Shown piece after piece: positions 44,126 through 52,834 of a stretch of 64,000 bases of DNA. Under the pieces are notes generated by a model. That model did not search any database. It saw only the letters and a program-made list of their open reading frames with translations, and was not told the origin of the DNA. The position numbers were made by a program, and so were the translations under genes. This DNA is from Burkholderia pyrrocinia (GTDB taxonomy: Bacteria > Pseudomonadota > Gammaproteobacteria > Burkholderiales > Burkholderiaceae), in contig NZ_CP070978.1 in NCBI RefSeq assembly GCF_018417535.1, positions 1,798,001 through 1,862,000 on the forward strand, in the 5' to 3' direction. Within the stretch, counting starts at the first letter, position 1. Each line of letters opens with the position of its first letter.

Positions 44126-44305
44126 CTTCGGTCGCTTCGGTCGCTTCGGTCGCTTCGGTCGCTTCGGTCGCTTCGGTCGCTTCGGTCGCTTCGGTCGCTC
44201 CAGTCGCTCCAGTCGCCCCAGTCACCCCAGTCGCCCCAGTCACCCCAGTCACCCCAGTCGCCCCAGTCACCCCAGTCGCCCCAGTCGCCCCAGTCGCTCC
44301 AGTCG
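44126..44305. repeat. 180-bp minisatellite, twenty 9-bp units
   Basis: Eight copies of CTTCGGTCG, two of CTCCAGTCG, nine of CCCCAGTCR and one final CTCCAGTCG, twenty units with no interruption. All share the frame C(T/C)(T/C)C(G/A)GTC(G/A). Because the unit length is a multiple of three, open frames run through in several directions with 3-aa repeats, but none has a plausible start or neighbour. It lies 14 bases past the LysR stop (44320). It is a likely variable-number locus. Confidence 0.9.
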
Positions 44306-44319
44306 CCCAGCTTGCCCCG

Positions 44320-45333
44320 CTACGCGAACGCCTCGAGCGACGCGCGTCGCCGCTCGTCGACCATCGATTCGATCAGCGACACCAGATCGTTGGTCAGCGG
44401 GTCGCAGATGCCGGGCGAGCGATGCAGTTCGAGATCGGCCGCCGGCAGCGGCGGCAGCCCGTCCGTCTCGTCGAGCACGCGCCAGTTCTCGGGCAGCGTG
44501 CAGCGATCGATCATCGTCACGGCCGCGCCGTGGTTCACCGCGATCTTGATGCCGGTCGGGCTCTGGCTCGTATAGACGACGTGATATGGCCGCTCGGCCG
44601 TCGCGAGCGCCTGCAGCCCCCGCTGCCGGTAGCAGCACGTCTCGGGAAACAGCGCGAGCGGCACCGATGCGTGCGTGCCGAGCGCGAAATCGCGGTGCGC
44701 GGCCCACACGACGTCATGACGGCCGAGCAGCCGCCCGCCCGCGTTCGGCCCGTGCCGCACGACGAGCGCGACGTCGAGCTCGCCGGCCTGCAGCCGTTCC
44801 AGCAGTTCGAGCGACGTGCGGCAATGCACGTGCAGGCGCGCACCCGGCCGCAGCGCATAGAACGACTTCAGCAGGTCGGGCAGCCACAGCTCCGCATAGT
44901 CCTCGGGTAACCCAAAGCGTACGACGCCGCGGTCGCTGCTCGTCTGCTTCAGCGCGATGATCGCGTCGTTCTGCACCTGGATGATCCGCCGCGCGTGGAT
45001 CAGGAAGTTCTCGCCATCGCGCGACAGTTCGAGCCGCCGGCTGTTGCGCATGAACAGGTGCGTGTCGAGCCGCTCCTCGAGCGTGCGGATGCGCAGGCTG
45101 ATCGTCGACTGCGTACGGTGCAGTTGCCGGGCCGCGGCGGTGAAGCCGCCGCTTTCGACGACGGCGACGAATGCCCGGATCAGCTCCGGATCGAGCGAAG
45201 TCAGCTTCGACCAATCGGGCTTCGAGAAAACCCCGGGCCGCCCCAGGTTTTCCGTCCCGAAGGAAGTCCCCTTGGGGGAGCGCCCCTCCTGGGGGATCTG
45301 GCGCGAAGCGACAGGTTTCTCAATGGCAGCCAT
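44320..45333 (-). CDS. LysR-family transcriptional regulator
   Basis: 337 aa from [20 protein letters not shown]; about 45 residues precede the usual helix-turn-helix, an extended front. [23 protein letters not shown] then [20 protein letters not shown]. The effector domain ([40 protein letters not shown]) is complete. It is divergent from the fae operon with about 325 bp between, so it is the likely regulator of that operon. A 20-unit 9-bp repeat follows its stop. Confidence 0.85.
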   Translation of the reverse strand: MAAIEKPVASRQIPQEGRSPKGTSFGTENLGRPGVFSKPDWSKLTSLDPELIRAFVAVVESGGFTAAARQLHRTQSTISLRIRTLEERLDTHLFMRNSRRLELSRDGENFLIHARRIIQVQNDAIIALKQTSSDRGVVRFGLPEDYAELWLPDLLKSFYALRPGARLHVHCRTSLELLERLQAGELDVALVVRHGPNAGGRLLGRHDVVWAAHRDFALGTHASVPLALFPETCCYRQRGLQALATAERPYHVVYTSQSPTGIKIAVNHGAAVTMIDRCTLPENWRVLDETDGLPPLPAADLELHRSPGICDPLTNDLVSLIESMVDERRRASLEAFA

Positions 45334-45659
45334 CGGAATTACTCGCTTTCGAAAAGAAATGGGAAGACGAAAGATAGGGCTCGGAGTACGCCGATTGTTG
45401 TCCGGATGCGCTCGGCCCTCCAACCCCTACCCGGGTATGACAAACCCGGAGCCTGCACGCGAAAACCCGCCCGCGGATTCCGCCCCGCATGCCGTCGCGG
45501 CGGCGGCGGCAGCCCGCCCGGCGGGCGTTCGCGCGACAGGCCGAGGGCTTTCCCGGAGACGACGAAAACTCATAGCCCGATCAGAAAACATCGATTCACC
45601 GGCCGCGCCGCGGCCCACCACAATCGCCTCACACCCAACCTCATCGACGAGACACCGCA
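45334..45659. other. Divergent intergenic region, LysR/fae
   Basis: Holds the promoters of the LysR gene and the fae operon. The sequence CGGAATTACTCGCTTTCGAA followed by AAGAAATGGGAAGAC near 45335-45370 is the only AT-richer part. No clear paired LysR site could be fixed by eye. Confidence 0.4.
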
Positions 45660-46184
45660 ATGACCGCACCGCAACCCAGGCAGCTCTACATCGGCGAAGG
45701 CTTCGAAGGCCCCGGCGTCAACCTCGCGCACATCAACGTGCTGGTCGGCCCGCGCAACGGCCCGGCCGGGCAGGCCTTCGCGACCGCGCTCGCGACGCCG
45801 TCGGCCGGCCACGCGCCGTTCGTCGTGATCGCGCAACCGGGCGTGCCGACCAAGCCGCTCACGCTGTACGTGAACAAGGCGCAGATCGCCGGCGACTTCC
45901 ACGGCAATGCCACGTGGGGCGCGTCGCAGGCCGGCATCGCGAAGGCCGTGGCCGAAGCGCTGGAGAACGGCACTCTGCCGCCCGAGGCGGAGAACGACTG
46001 GGTCGTCGTGTCGGCCAACTGGGTCAACCCGCAGACCGACGACCTCGACGCCGTGTTCGAGAACAACTACCGCGCGTGCCGCAACGCGATCGTCGCCGCG
46101 ATGGAAGGGCTGCCGCATCGCGACGCGGTGTTCGCCGCCGCGCGCGACGTGTCGAACCCGTTCTACACGCCGAACAAGCATTGA
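45660..46184 (+). CDS. fae: Formaldehyde-activating enzyme homologue (Fae)
   Basis: 174 aa, about the same size as methylotroph Fae. GEGFEGPGVNLAHINVLVGP contains His24 in the position of the catalytic His17 of Methylobacterium Fae; GPAGQAFATALATPSAGHAP, LTLYVNKAQIAGDFHGNATW and VSNPFYTPNKH also match. Fae condenses formaldehyde with tetrahydromethanopterin. No other H4MPT-pathway genes are in the window, so this member may act on a different aldehyde or carrier. It opens a four-gene operon with an aldo/keto reductase, aldehyde dehydrogenase and MFS carrier. Confidence 0.85.
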   Translation: MTAPQPRQLYIGEGFEGPGVNLAHINVLVGPRNGPAGQAFATALATPSAGHAPFVVIAQPGVPTKPLTLYVNKAQIAGDFHGNATWGASQAGIAKAVAEALENGTLPPEAENDWVVVSANWVNPQTDDLDAVFENNYRACRNAIVAAMEGLPHRDAVFAAARDVSNPFYTPNKH

Positions 46185-46224
46185 CGGACAACGAACGGCC
46201 GGCAAGGCCGCACCAGGAGGAAGC

Positions 46225-47247
46225 ATGGAATACGTTCGCCTCGGCCAGTCCGGCCTGAAGGTGTCCCGCCTGTGTCTCGGCACGATGAACATGGGCACCC
46301 CCGAATGGAAGCCGTGGATCTTCGACGAAGCGCAGAGCGAGCCGATCGTGCGTCGCGCGCTCGACGCCGGCGTCAACTTCATCGATCTCGCGGATTTCTA
46401 TTCGACGGGCGTCGGCGAGGAAGTGGTCGGCCGCATCCTGAAGCGCAACGCGCGCCGCGAGGAGCTCGTCGTGACGACCAAGGTCGGCTACGACATGGGC
46501 AGTTATCCGAACGCGGGCGGCCATTCGCGCAAGCACGTGCTCGACGGCATCGACGGCTCGCTGAAGCGGCTCGGGATGGATTACGTCGACATCTTCATGC
46601 TGCACTTCTTCGACGTGAACACGCCCGTCGAGGAAACGATGAGCACGCTGCACGACATCGTACGCGCGGGCAAGGCGCGTTACATCGGCGTATCGACGAT
46701 GTACACGTGGCAGTTCGCGAAGATCATGCAGGCGTGCGAGCGCAACGGCTGGGACAAGCCGATCAACATGCAACTTCAGCTCAATCTCGCGTACCGCGAG
46801 GAGGAGCGCGAGATGGTGCCGTACTGCATCGACCAGGGCGTCGGCGTGTCGGTATTCAGCCCGCTCGCGCGCGGCCTGCTGACCTGCGAGCCGCAATCGA
46901 CGCGCAACCAGACCGACTTCTTCACCGCGCAGATGTACGGCGACGCGTCGTCGCTCGCGATCGCCGCATCGGTCGCGAAGGTCGCGAAGCGGCGCGGCGT
47001 GCCGCCCGCGCAAATCGCGCAGGCGTGGGTGCTGAGCCGCCCCGGCATCACGAGCATGCTGGTGGGCGCGGATTCCGTTGCGCAATTCGACAGCGCGCTC
47101 GGCGCGCTCGAAACGCAACTCACCGAAGAAGAACTGCACGAACTGGAACGCAACTACACGCCGTGCGACCTGATCAACGACTACACGGCCGGCAAGCGCA
47201 TCGCACGCGAGTCGCGTCCGGCGCAGGGCAGTTTCGCGGCCGAATGA
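46225..47247 (+). CDS. Aldo/keto reductase
   Basis: 340 aa, with AGGAGG ahead of ATG. The AKR tetrad is complete: Asp54 and Tyr59 (NFIDLADFYSTGVG), Lys86 (VVTTKVGYDMG) and His127 (IFMLHFFDVN). The C-terminal NADP(H)-binding part reads AWVLSRPGITSMLVGADSVA. It resembles the YghZ/L-glyceraldehyde-phosphate reductase group. With the following aldehyde dehydrogenase it could interconvert an aldose or hydroxyaldehyde; the true substrate is unknown. Confidence 0.88.
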   Translation: MEYVRLGQSGLKVSRLCLGTMNMGTPEWKPWIFDEAQSEPIVRRALDAGVNFIDLADFYSTGVGEEVVGRILKRNARREELVVTTKVGYDMGSYPNAGGHSRKHVLDGIDGSLKRLGMDYVDIFMLHFFDVNTPVEETMSTLHDIVRAGKARYIGVSTMYTWQFAKIMQACERNGWDKPINMQLQLNLAYREEEREMVPYCIDQGVGVSVFSPLARGLLTCEPQSTRNQTDFFTAQMYGDASSLAIAASVAKVAKRRGVPPAQIAQAWVLSRPGITSMLVGADSVAQFDSALGALETQLTEEELHELERNYTPCDLINDYTAGKRIARESRPAQGSFAAE

Positions 47248-47277
47248 AGCATTGAAGCACTGAAGGAACGACACACG

Positions 47278-48729
47278 ATGAACGAATTTCTGAGGACCGG
47301 CCATTACATCGGCGGCGAATGGCACGAATCGCATGGCGCGAGCGACGCGACCTATCCGGTGCTGAACCCGGCGACCGGCGAAACGATCGCGAAGGTCGCG
47401 AAAGGCGGCGCCGACGACACGCAGCGCGCGATCGATGCGGCCGCACACGCGTTTCCCGCGTGGCGCGCACTGACCGCGAAAGAGCGCGGCGCCCGCGTGA
47501 AGCGCTGGGGCGAGCTGATGCTGGAACACCGCGACGCGCTCGCCGAGCTGCTGACGCGCGAACAGGGCAAGCCGCTCGCGGAAGCGCGCGGCGAAGTCGC
47601 GTACGCGGCGAGCTTTCTCGAATGGTTCGCGGAAGAAGCGAAGCGCATGTACGGCGATGTGATCCCGAGCCCGAAGTCGAACGCGCAGATCGTCGTCACG
47701 CGCGAGCCGGTCGGCGTCGTCGCGGCGATCACGCCGTGGAATTTCCCGCTCGCGATGATCACGCGCAAGGCCGGCCCCGCGCTCGCGGCCGGCTGCACGA
47801 TGGTGCTGAAGCCGTCCGAGGAAACGCCGCTGTCGGCGTTCGCGCTCGCGGTGCTCGCCGAGCGCGCGGGCGTGCCCGCCGGCGTGTTCAACGTCGTGTC
47901 GGGCGACGCGGTCGCGATCGGCGAGACGCTGACGAGCTCGCCCGTCGTGCGCAAGCTGTCGTTCACGGGCTCGACGCGGGTCGGCAAGCTGCTCGCGAAG
48001 CAGTCGGCCGACACGCTGAAGAAGCTGTCGCTCGAACTCGGCGGCAACGCGCCGTTCATCGTGTTCGACGATGCCGATCTCGATGCGGCAGTCGAAGGCG
48101 CGATCGCGTCGAAGTTCCGCAACACCGGGCAGACCTGCGTGTGCGTGAACCGCTTCCTCGTGCAGGACGGCGTGTACGACGCGTTCACGCGCAAGCTCGC
48201 GGACGCCGTGCGCACGCTGCGCGTCGGCAACGCGCTCGCGGGCGACGTCGACCAGGGGCCGCTGATCAACGAAGCGGCACTCGGCAAGGTCGAACGGCAC
48301 GTCGCCGATGCCGCCGCGAAGGGCGCGACCGTGCTAGCCGGCGGCAAGCGTCACGCGCTCGGCGGCACGTTCTACGAGCCGACCGTGCTGACCGGCATGA
48401 CGCCCGACATGCTGATCGCCGAAGAGGAAACCTTCGGCCCCGTCGCCGGCTGCTTCCGCTTCGCGACCGAGGAAGAAGCCGTCGCCGCGGCGAACGACAC
48501 GCCGTTCGGGCTGTCCGCGTATTTCTACACGCGCGACCTCGGCCGCGCGTGGCGCGTGTCGGGTGCACTGGAAAGCGGGATGGTCGGCGTCAACGACGGG
48601 ATCATCTCGACCGAAGTCGCGCCGTTCGGCGGCGTCAAGCAATCGGGGCTCGGCCGCGAAGGCTCCAAGTACGGCCTCGGCGAATACGTGGAACTCAAGT
48701 ACACGCTGATGGCCGGCCTCGGCCGCTGA
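47278..48729 (+). CDS. NAD(P)-dependent aldehyde dehydrogenase, GabD-like
   Basis: 483 aa. The general base Glu253 (SLELGGNAPFIVFDD) and nucleophile Cys287 (RNTGQTCVCVNRF, with a second Cys289) are present, as is the cofactor motif SFTGSTRVGK. Family resemblance is to succinate-semialdehyde dehydrogenase (GabD), but related enzymes oxidise lactaldehyde, glycolaldehyde or sugar-derived aldehydes. It probably finishes the oxidation begun by its operon partners and is followed by an MFS carrier. Confidence 0.9.
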   Translation: MNEFLRTGHYIGGEWHESHGASDATYPVLNPATGETIAKVAKGGADDTQRAIDAAAHAFPAWRALTAKERGARVKRWGELMLEHRDALAELLTREQGKPLAEARGEVAYAASFLEWFAEEAKRMYGDVIPSPKSNAQIVVTREPVGVVAAITPWNFPLAMITRKAGPALAAGCTMVLKPSEETPLSAFALAVLAERAGVPAGVFNVVSGDAVAIGETLTSSPVVRKLSFTGSTRVGKLLAKQSADTLKKLSLELGGNAPFIVFDDADLDAAVEGAIASKFRNTGQTCVCVNRFLVQDGVYDAFTRKLADAVRTLRVGNALAGDVDQGPLINEAALGKVERHVADAAAKGATVLAGGKRHALGGTFYEPTVLTGMTPDMLIAEEETFGPVAGCFRFATEEEAVAAANDTPFGLSAYFYTRDLGRAWRVSGALESGMVGVNDGIISTEVAPFGGVKQSGLGREGSKYGLGEYVELKYTLMAGLGR

Positions 48730-48851
48730 CCCCTGACCGCTCTCCGCGGTCGATCCGCGCCGCGCGCCGCCCGGCCGCGCGGCGCCTCGCACGGCTCTCG
48801 CGACGTCGTTCGACGCCCGCGCGCCGCATGCATACCCAATCCGGAGGCAGC

Positions 48852-50225
48852 TTGACCCAAGCCAACGTTCAATCCGGCACCGCGCGCGCGTTGCCGCTGT
48901 CGCGCGGCGCCGATGCGCCGCACCGCCCCGTCGCGCTCGACGACGTGCCGCTCAACCGTTTCCATGTGAAGATCGCCGGCCTGACGTTCGGCGCGCATTT
49001 CACCGAGGGCTACACGCTCGGCACGATCGGTTATGCGCTCGCCGCGCTCGGCAAGCAAATGCCGATCGACGCGTTCTGGATGGGGATGATCGGCAGCTCG
49101 GCGCTGATCGGCATCTTCTTCGGCAGTCTCGTGTTCGGCTGGCTGTCCGACCGGATGGGCCGGCAGAAGATCTTCCTGACGAGCTTCGTGATCATCACCG
49201 CGGCCGCGTTCGCGCAGTGCTTCGTGAGCTCGCCGCTCGAACTGTGCGTGCTGCGCGTGCTGATCGGCTTCGGGATGGGCGGCGACTTCACGGTCGGCCA
49301 CGCGATCCTCGCCGAATTCTCGCCGCGCAAGCATCGCGGCGCGCTGCTCGGTTCGTTCAGCGTGATCTGGACGATCGGCTATGTCGCCGCGAACGTGCTC
49401 GGCCTTGCGTACGGCGACGCCACGCCCGACGCATGGCGCTGGCTGCTCGCGTCGGCCGCACTGCCCGCACTGATCGTGCTGGTGCTGCGGATCGGCACGC
49501 CCGAATCGCCGCGCTGGCTGCTCGGCAAGGGCCGCGTGCAGGAAGCGCGCGCGATCGTCGCGAAGCATTTCGGGCCGCACGTGATGCTCGACGGCTCGGG
49601 CGAACCGCATGCGAATGCGGGCTTCACGCGGCTGTTCCGGCCTGACCTGATCCGCCGGACGGTCTTCAACTGCGCGTTCTTCGTGTGTCTCGTGATTCCA
49701 TATTTCGCGATCTACACGTTCCTGCCGACGATCCTGAAGACGATCGGCCTCGCCGAAGGCTTCGGCGCGGACCTGCTGCTGAACGCGCTCCTCGTGCTCG
49801 GCGCGCTGATCGGCATCTGGCTGACGATCCGGCTGTCGCGGCGCGGCTTCCTGATCGGCTCGTTCGCGGTGACGTGCGCGTCGCTCGTCGCGCTGGCGGT
49901 GCTGCCGTCGTCGGCGGCCGTCGCGATGATCGTCGCGTTCGCGATCTTCACGCTGACGATGTCGGCGTTCAGCAACCTCGTGGGCGTGTTCCCGCCGGAG
50001 TGCTTCCCGACCGAGGTGCGCGCGAGCGGCGTCGGCCTGGCGATCGCATGCAGCCGGCTCGGCTCGGCGATCGGCACGTTCCTGCTGCCGGTCGGCATCG
50101 TGACGCTCGGTTTTCACGCGACGATGTTCGCGCTGGCGGGCGTATTGATGGTGGGGATGATCGTGTCGATCGCGTGGGCGCCGGAGACGAAACATCTGAC
50201 GCTGGAGGAGGCGTCGGGGCATTGA
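48852..50225 (+). CDS. MFS transporter, sugar-porter-like
   Basis: 457 aa from a TTG with GGAGG upstream; an ATG eight codons earlier is the alternative. Motifs include GWLSDRMGRQKIF in loop 2-3, LIGFGMGGDFTVGHAILAEF in helix 4 and FPTEVRASGVGLAIACSRLG in helix 10-11. The last two are typical of metabolite:H+ symporters. It should import the substrate of the fae/AKR/ALDH operon. The cargo is undefined. Confidence 0.85.
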   Translation: MTQANVQSGTARALPLSRGADAPHRPVALDDVPLNRFHVKIAGLTFGAHFTEGYTLGTIGYALAALGKQMPIDAFWMGMIGSSALIGIFFGSLVFGWLSDRMGRQKIFLTSFVIITAAAFAQCFVSSPLELCVLRVLIGFGMGGDFTVGHAILAEFSPRKHRGALLGSFSVIWTIGYVAANVLGLAYGDATPDAWRWLLASAALPALIVLVLRIGTPESPRWLLGKGRVQEARAIVAKHFGPHVMLDGSGEPHANAGFTRLFRPDLIRRTVFNCAFFVCLVIPYFAIYTFLPTILKTIGLAEGFGADLLLNALLVLGALIGIWLTIRLSRRGFLIGSFAVTCASLVALAVLPSSAAVAMIVAFAIFTLTMSAFSNLVGVFPPECFPTEVRASGVGLAIACSRLGSAIGTFLLPVGIVTLGFHATMFALAGVLMVGMIVSIAWAPETKHLTLEEASGH

Positions 50226-50324
50226 CGGTGGAGGCGGGCTTCGTGCTTGCCTGCGTCGTCGCGCTCACGGCTTTCGCATCGACACACGGCTCGTGCGCCG
50301 CGGCGATGCGAATGCAATTTGAAC

Positions 50325-50346
50325 GAACCCGGCCGAGGCCGGGTTC
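50325..50346. terminator. Hairpin between MFS gene and toxin-antitoxin pair
   Basis: GAACCCGGC and GCCGGGTTC form a 9-bp stem with a short loop between the converging MFS and toxin genes. There is no T-run directly after on either strand (the T7 tract is further right), so termination is possible but not certain. Confidence 0.4.
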
Positions 50347-50404
50347 ATGCATTCTGGCCGAAAATTTTTTTGCCTTCCCGACGAGACGTGATTCGCGAAA
50401 TCGC

Positions 50405-50704
50405 TCAGAACAGAATCGACGCGTAGTCCCGCGCGCCGTGCAGGATGTGAAGAATGTCGATCCGCGTCGGCGGATCGCCGACGACCCGATAAAAGATCTG
50501 ATAGTTGCCGTACACGCGATGCCGCACGCCGTGGCGCTCGAAGCGCGGCACCAGCGGAAACGCCAACGGCAACCCGGCAAGGCCCAGACACTTGTCGCGA
50601 ATCTCCCGCACGAAAGTCACGGCCCGTTGCGGGTTGTCGCGCGCGATGTAGTCGGCGATCGCTTCGAGTTCTGCAATCGCAAGGTCCGACAAGCGGACGA
50701 TCAT
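50405..50704 (-). CDS. parE: ParE/RelE-family toxin
   Basis: 99 aa. IVRLSDLAIAELEAIADYIA followed by RDNPQRAVTFVREIRDKCLG and the C-terminal VYGNYQIFYRVVGDPPTRID match the ParE/RelE fold (basic strand-helix with Arg and Tyr near the end). Its start overlaps the stop of the antitoxin gene by four bases. ParE toxins poison DNA gyrase; RelE relatives cut mRNA, and sequence alone does not settle which. It lies in a small accessory patch. Confidence 0.85.
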   Translation of the reverse strand: MIVRLSDLAIAELEAIADYIARDNPQRAVTFVREIRDKCLGLAGLPLAFPLVPRFERHGVRHRVYGNYQIFYRVVGDPPTRIDILHILHGARDYASILF

Positions 50705-50958
50705 GCCTGACGATCCGCCTGCGCCCGATACTTCGCCTCGAGGCGATCGAATACGGCCTCCGCATCGGCGCCGCGTCCTGCTTCCGCATCGGCCAGGCTG
50801 CGCGCGATCACCGCGTCCAGCGCGTTCAGTTGCGCTTCGCGATCCTGAATCAGGCGCACGCCTTCCCGAAGCACTTCGCTCTTGGATCCGTAACGCCCCG
50901 ATTCGACCAGCTTCGCGACGTAAGCCTCCAGTTGCTGGCCCAGTTCGGCACTGATCAT
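50701..50958 (-). CDS. parD: ParD-type antitoxin
   Basis: 85 aa from MISAELGQQLEAYVAKLVES. The front is a ribbon-helix-helix with the GRYGSKSEVLREGVRLIQDR recognition segment of ParD, and a helical C-terminal tail (LDRLEAKYRAQADRQA) binds the toxin. ATGA overlap with parE gives coupled expression, and RHH proteins repress their own operon. Confidence 0.88.
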   Translation of the reverse strand: MISAELGQQLEAYVAKLVESGRYGSKSEVLREGVRLIQDREAQLNALDAVIARSLADAEAGRGADAEAVFDRLEAKYRAQADRQA

Positions 50959-51194
50959 GTCGACCTCCCGACGGCATTGAATTCGATCCATGCAGGGTAA
51001 CCCGGTTATCAACTATTATCAAGGAAATGGACTCCAGACGGATCGGTGCGCCTGCATGCATGCAGGCGCCGCCGATCGGGCGGATGGACGGAACGGAACG
51101 CGCGTCGGGCAGGCTGCGGCGGCGCCGGGCATTCATCCGGTGATCGCCTTCTCTCGTGCAGCCTTGCCGGACCCTCACCGTGCGAACGCCGATC

Positions 51195-51467
51195 ATGATT
51201 GAAGACGTCGTCACGCCACAACCTGGCCTGAAGGTCTATCCGTCCGACGCCGACGTGTTCGCCGAGCCCGCTGCCGCGCTGGCGCGTCACCTGCATCCGC
51301 TCGTGTCGATCGACCTGTCGGCGGTCGATCCGTCATGGCAAGACTGGATTCATCTGCTCGTCGCCAGCGTGACCGGCCGGGAGTACCGCGCGATGGACGC
51401 CGACTGGATTCTTTTGTTCGACGAACCGGTCAGCCGCGTTGCGGTGCTGACGTTCGACTGGACGTAA
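51195..51467 (+). CDS. Hypothetical protein
   Basis: 90 aa from MIEDVVTPQPGLKVYPSDAD. No family recognised; soluble, with several Trp and acidic residues (DPSWQDWIHLLVASVTGREY; AMDADWILLFDEPVSRVAVL). The gene is alone on the plus strand after the toxin-antitoxin pair and before an unrelated orphan pair. Confidence 0.55.
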   Translation: MIEDVVTPQPGLKVYPSDADVFAEPAAALARHLHPLVSIDLSAVDPSWQDWIHLLVASVTGREYRAMDADWILLFDEPVSRVAVLTFDWT

Positions 51468-51574
51468 AGCGCGCGGGGCCGTGGGTCTCCGCGCGTTCGA
51501 CCTGGCCGTTCGGCGGACTCGGCCCGCCGGATTCGCGGCGATATGCTGGGGTTTTCCGCTTTTCGCCCGCCACC

Positions 51575-52300
51575 ATGCCCGCCCGCTTTGTCGATCTCAG
51601 CCATGTCCTGCCGTACGAGACGACGTACTTCGACGATCGGCTAACGATCGATCGAAGCGATCTGGATATCTCCGCGTTGCTGGGCATGAACGGCAATATC
51701 CCCGACAAACTGCTCGTTTCATTATGCGGAGCACCTGCCGGATCGGAAATTCAAGCGTATCTCGACAGCGCGAACAGGTTGACTTTCAGCGTCACCCACC
51801 CTGCATTGATCCGATCCGAGAATCGCGTATCCGTCGTTCGAAAATCGGACGTATCCGCACTCGAACTCAGGACAATCGATCTCGTCGATCATGCGATCGC
51901 CGGACTCGGCGCGGTGATGTTATGGCGAATCGTTCGGGCATGCGATACGTTGGGGATCGTCCAGATCCGCACACTTGCGGCGGGCGGGCGCAAGGCCGCA
52001 CCGAAGCCTGGCGGGCGCCGACTGTTTGGATATTACGCCTGGCCGCGCTTCGGCTTCGACGCACCCATTCCCGCCCCGCACGGCGACGAAGCGGCACTGT
52101 TTCAGTATTTCCAGGAAGACCCGGCCGGTCTGGCCGACGGGTCGCTACGGTCGCTGCGTGCGCTCTACTCAACGCGATTCGGGCGAGATTTCTGGCGCGT
52201 AGCGGGATCACATCGCTGGATGACTTTCGACGTCACGCCGCACGGCAAGTCCGTGCAGACGTTGCAGGAATACTTGATTGAAAAGGAGATTTACGAATGA
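51575..52300 (+). CDS. Orphan hypothetical protein
   Basis: 241 aa from ATG at 51575. No domain recognised. The N-terminal part (VLPYETTYFDDRLTIDRSDL; LLGMNGNIPDKLLVSLCGAP) is beta-rich; the C-terminal part (LFGYYAWPRFGFDAPIPAPH; ALYSTRFGRDFWRVAGSHRW) is aromatic-rich. Base composition here is less GC-rich than the surrounding genes. It overlaps the next gene by four bases (ATGA), so the two act as a pair. Confidence 0.6.
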   Translation: MPARFVDLSHVLPYETTYFDDRLTIDRSDLDISALLGMNGNIPDKLLVSLCGAPAGSEIQAYLDSANRLTFSVTHPALIRSENRVSVVRKSDVSALELRTIDLVDHAIAGLGAVMLWRIVRACDTLGIVQIRTLAAGGRKAAPKPGGRRLFGYYAWPRFGFDAPIPAPHGDEAALFQYFQEDPAGLADGSLRSLRALYSTRFGRDFWRVAGSHRWMTFDVTPHGKSVQTLQEYLIEKEIYE

Positions 52301-52659
52301 CCGGAAAGCACACGCCTATCACCGGATTCCGGATTACGCGGCCCGCGGCGATGCGTGGCCGCCCGATGAGCGAGCATCGTCCCGTTCGCCTCTCGGAAGC
52401 CCGCCGACTCCTTGACACGTTCGTCACGCGCGAACTCCATCACAGCCTGGCGCGCGTCATGCGCAAGTCCGCCGTCGAGCACGACGCACGAGCGGCTGCG
52501 GCAGCCGCCGCAGCCGCATCTCCGCCGCAACGAGCCGTCTTCAACGTGGGGCGCATCGATCCATCGAAGTGCCAGTTGCCGATCTTCACGGACGCGGAAG
52601 CAGAAGCCATGGCCCGCCGTGAAACGCTCATGCACTTCGGGCTGGATCCCGACTCGTAA
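52297..52659 (+). CDS. Orphan hypothetical protein, partner of preceding gene
   Basis: 120 aa. Basic front (HRPVRLSEARRLLDTFVTRE), an Ala run of nine residues in the middle (ARAAAAAAAAAS) and an acidic end (ETLMHFGLDPDS). No family recognised. Translational coupling to the larger upstream gene suggests a two-component unit such as an effector/partner or toxin/antitoxin-like pair, but no known family is matched. Confidence 0.6.
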   Translation: MTGKHTPITGFRITRPAAMRGRPMSEHRPVRLSEARRLLDTFVTRELHHSLARVMRKSAVEHDARAAAAAAAAASPPQRAVFNVGRIDPSKCQLPIFTDAEAEAMARRETLMHFGLDPDS

Positions 52660-52695
52660 CCGGCAGCGACGGAAAGAAACCGCATGCCTCGAGTC

Positions 52696-52739
52696 GTCAA
52701 CGATCGTGCCGATCTCCGTTCTCGGTAACGATCGTTGAC
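52696..52739. repeat. 12-bp perfect inverted repeat
   Basis: GTCAACGATCGT (52696-52707) and ACGATCGTTGAC (52728-52739) are exact complements with a 20-bp spacer that itself contains CCGA/TCGG. No T-run follows, so a regulatory or structural role is as likely as termination. It closes the accessory patch. Confidence 0.7.
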
Positions 52740-52834
52740 AGATACAGCGACCGGAAGCACGGCAAGACAAACGTGGACTGATCCGATTGTTTCCATGTCC
52801 TGATCAGCCGCGACTCACCGCCCGGCACTCGCCC

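Noticed and set aside
43974..44270. 98-aa minus-strand frame with TGA/TEA triplet repeats; plus-strand frames with SVA/PQS repeats (collagen-like look)
   Set aside because: Produced by the 9-bp tandem array, which is open in several frames; no signal peptide, start context or conserved flank.
44126..44305. CRISPR array
   Set aside because: Units are 9 bp with no spacers and no cas genes nearby; it is a minisatellite.
46024..48300. 758-aa minus-strand frame opposite the AKR/ALDH genes
   Set aside because: Shadow frame rich in Arg/Ala/His without domains.
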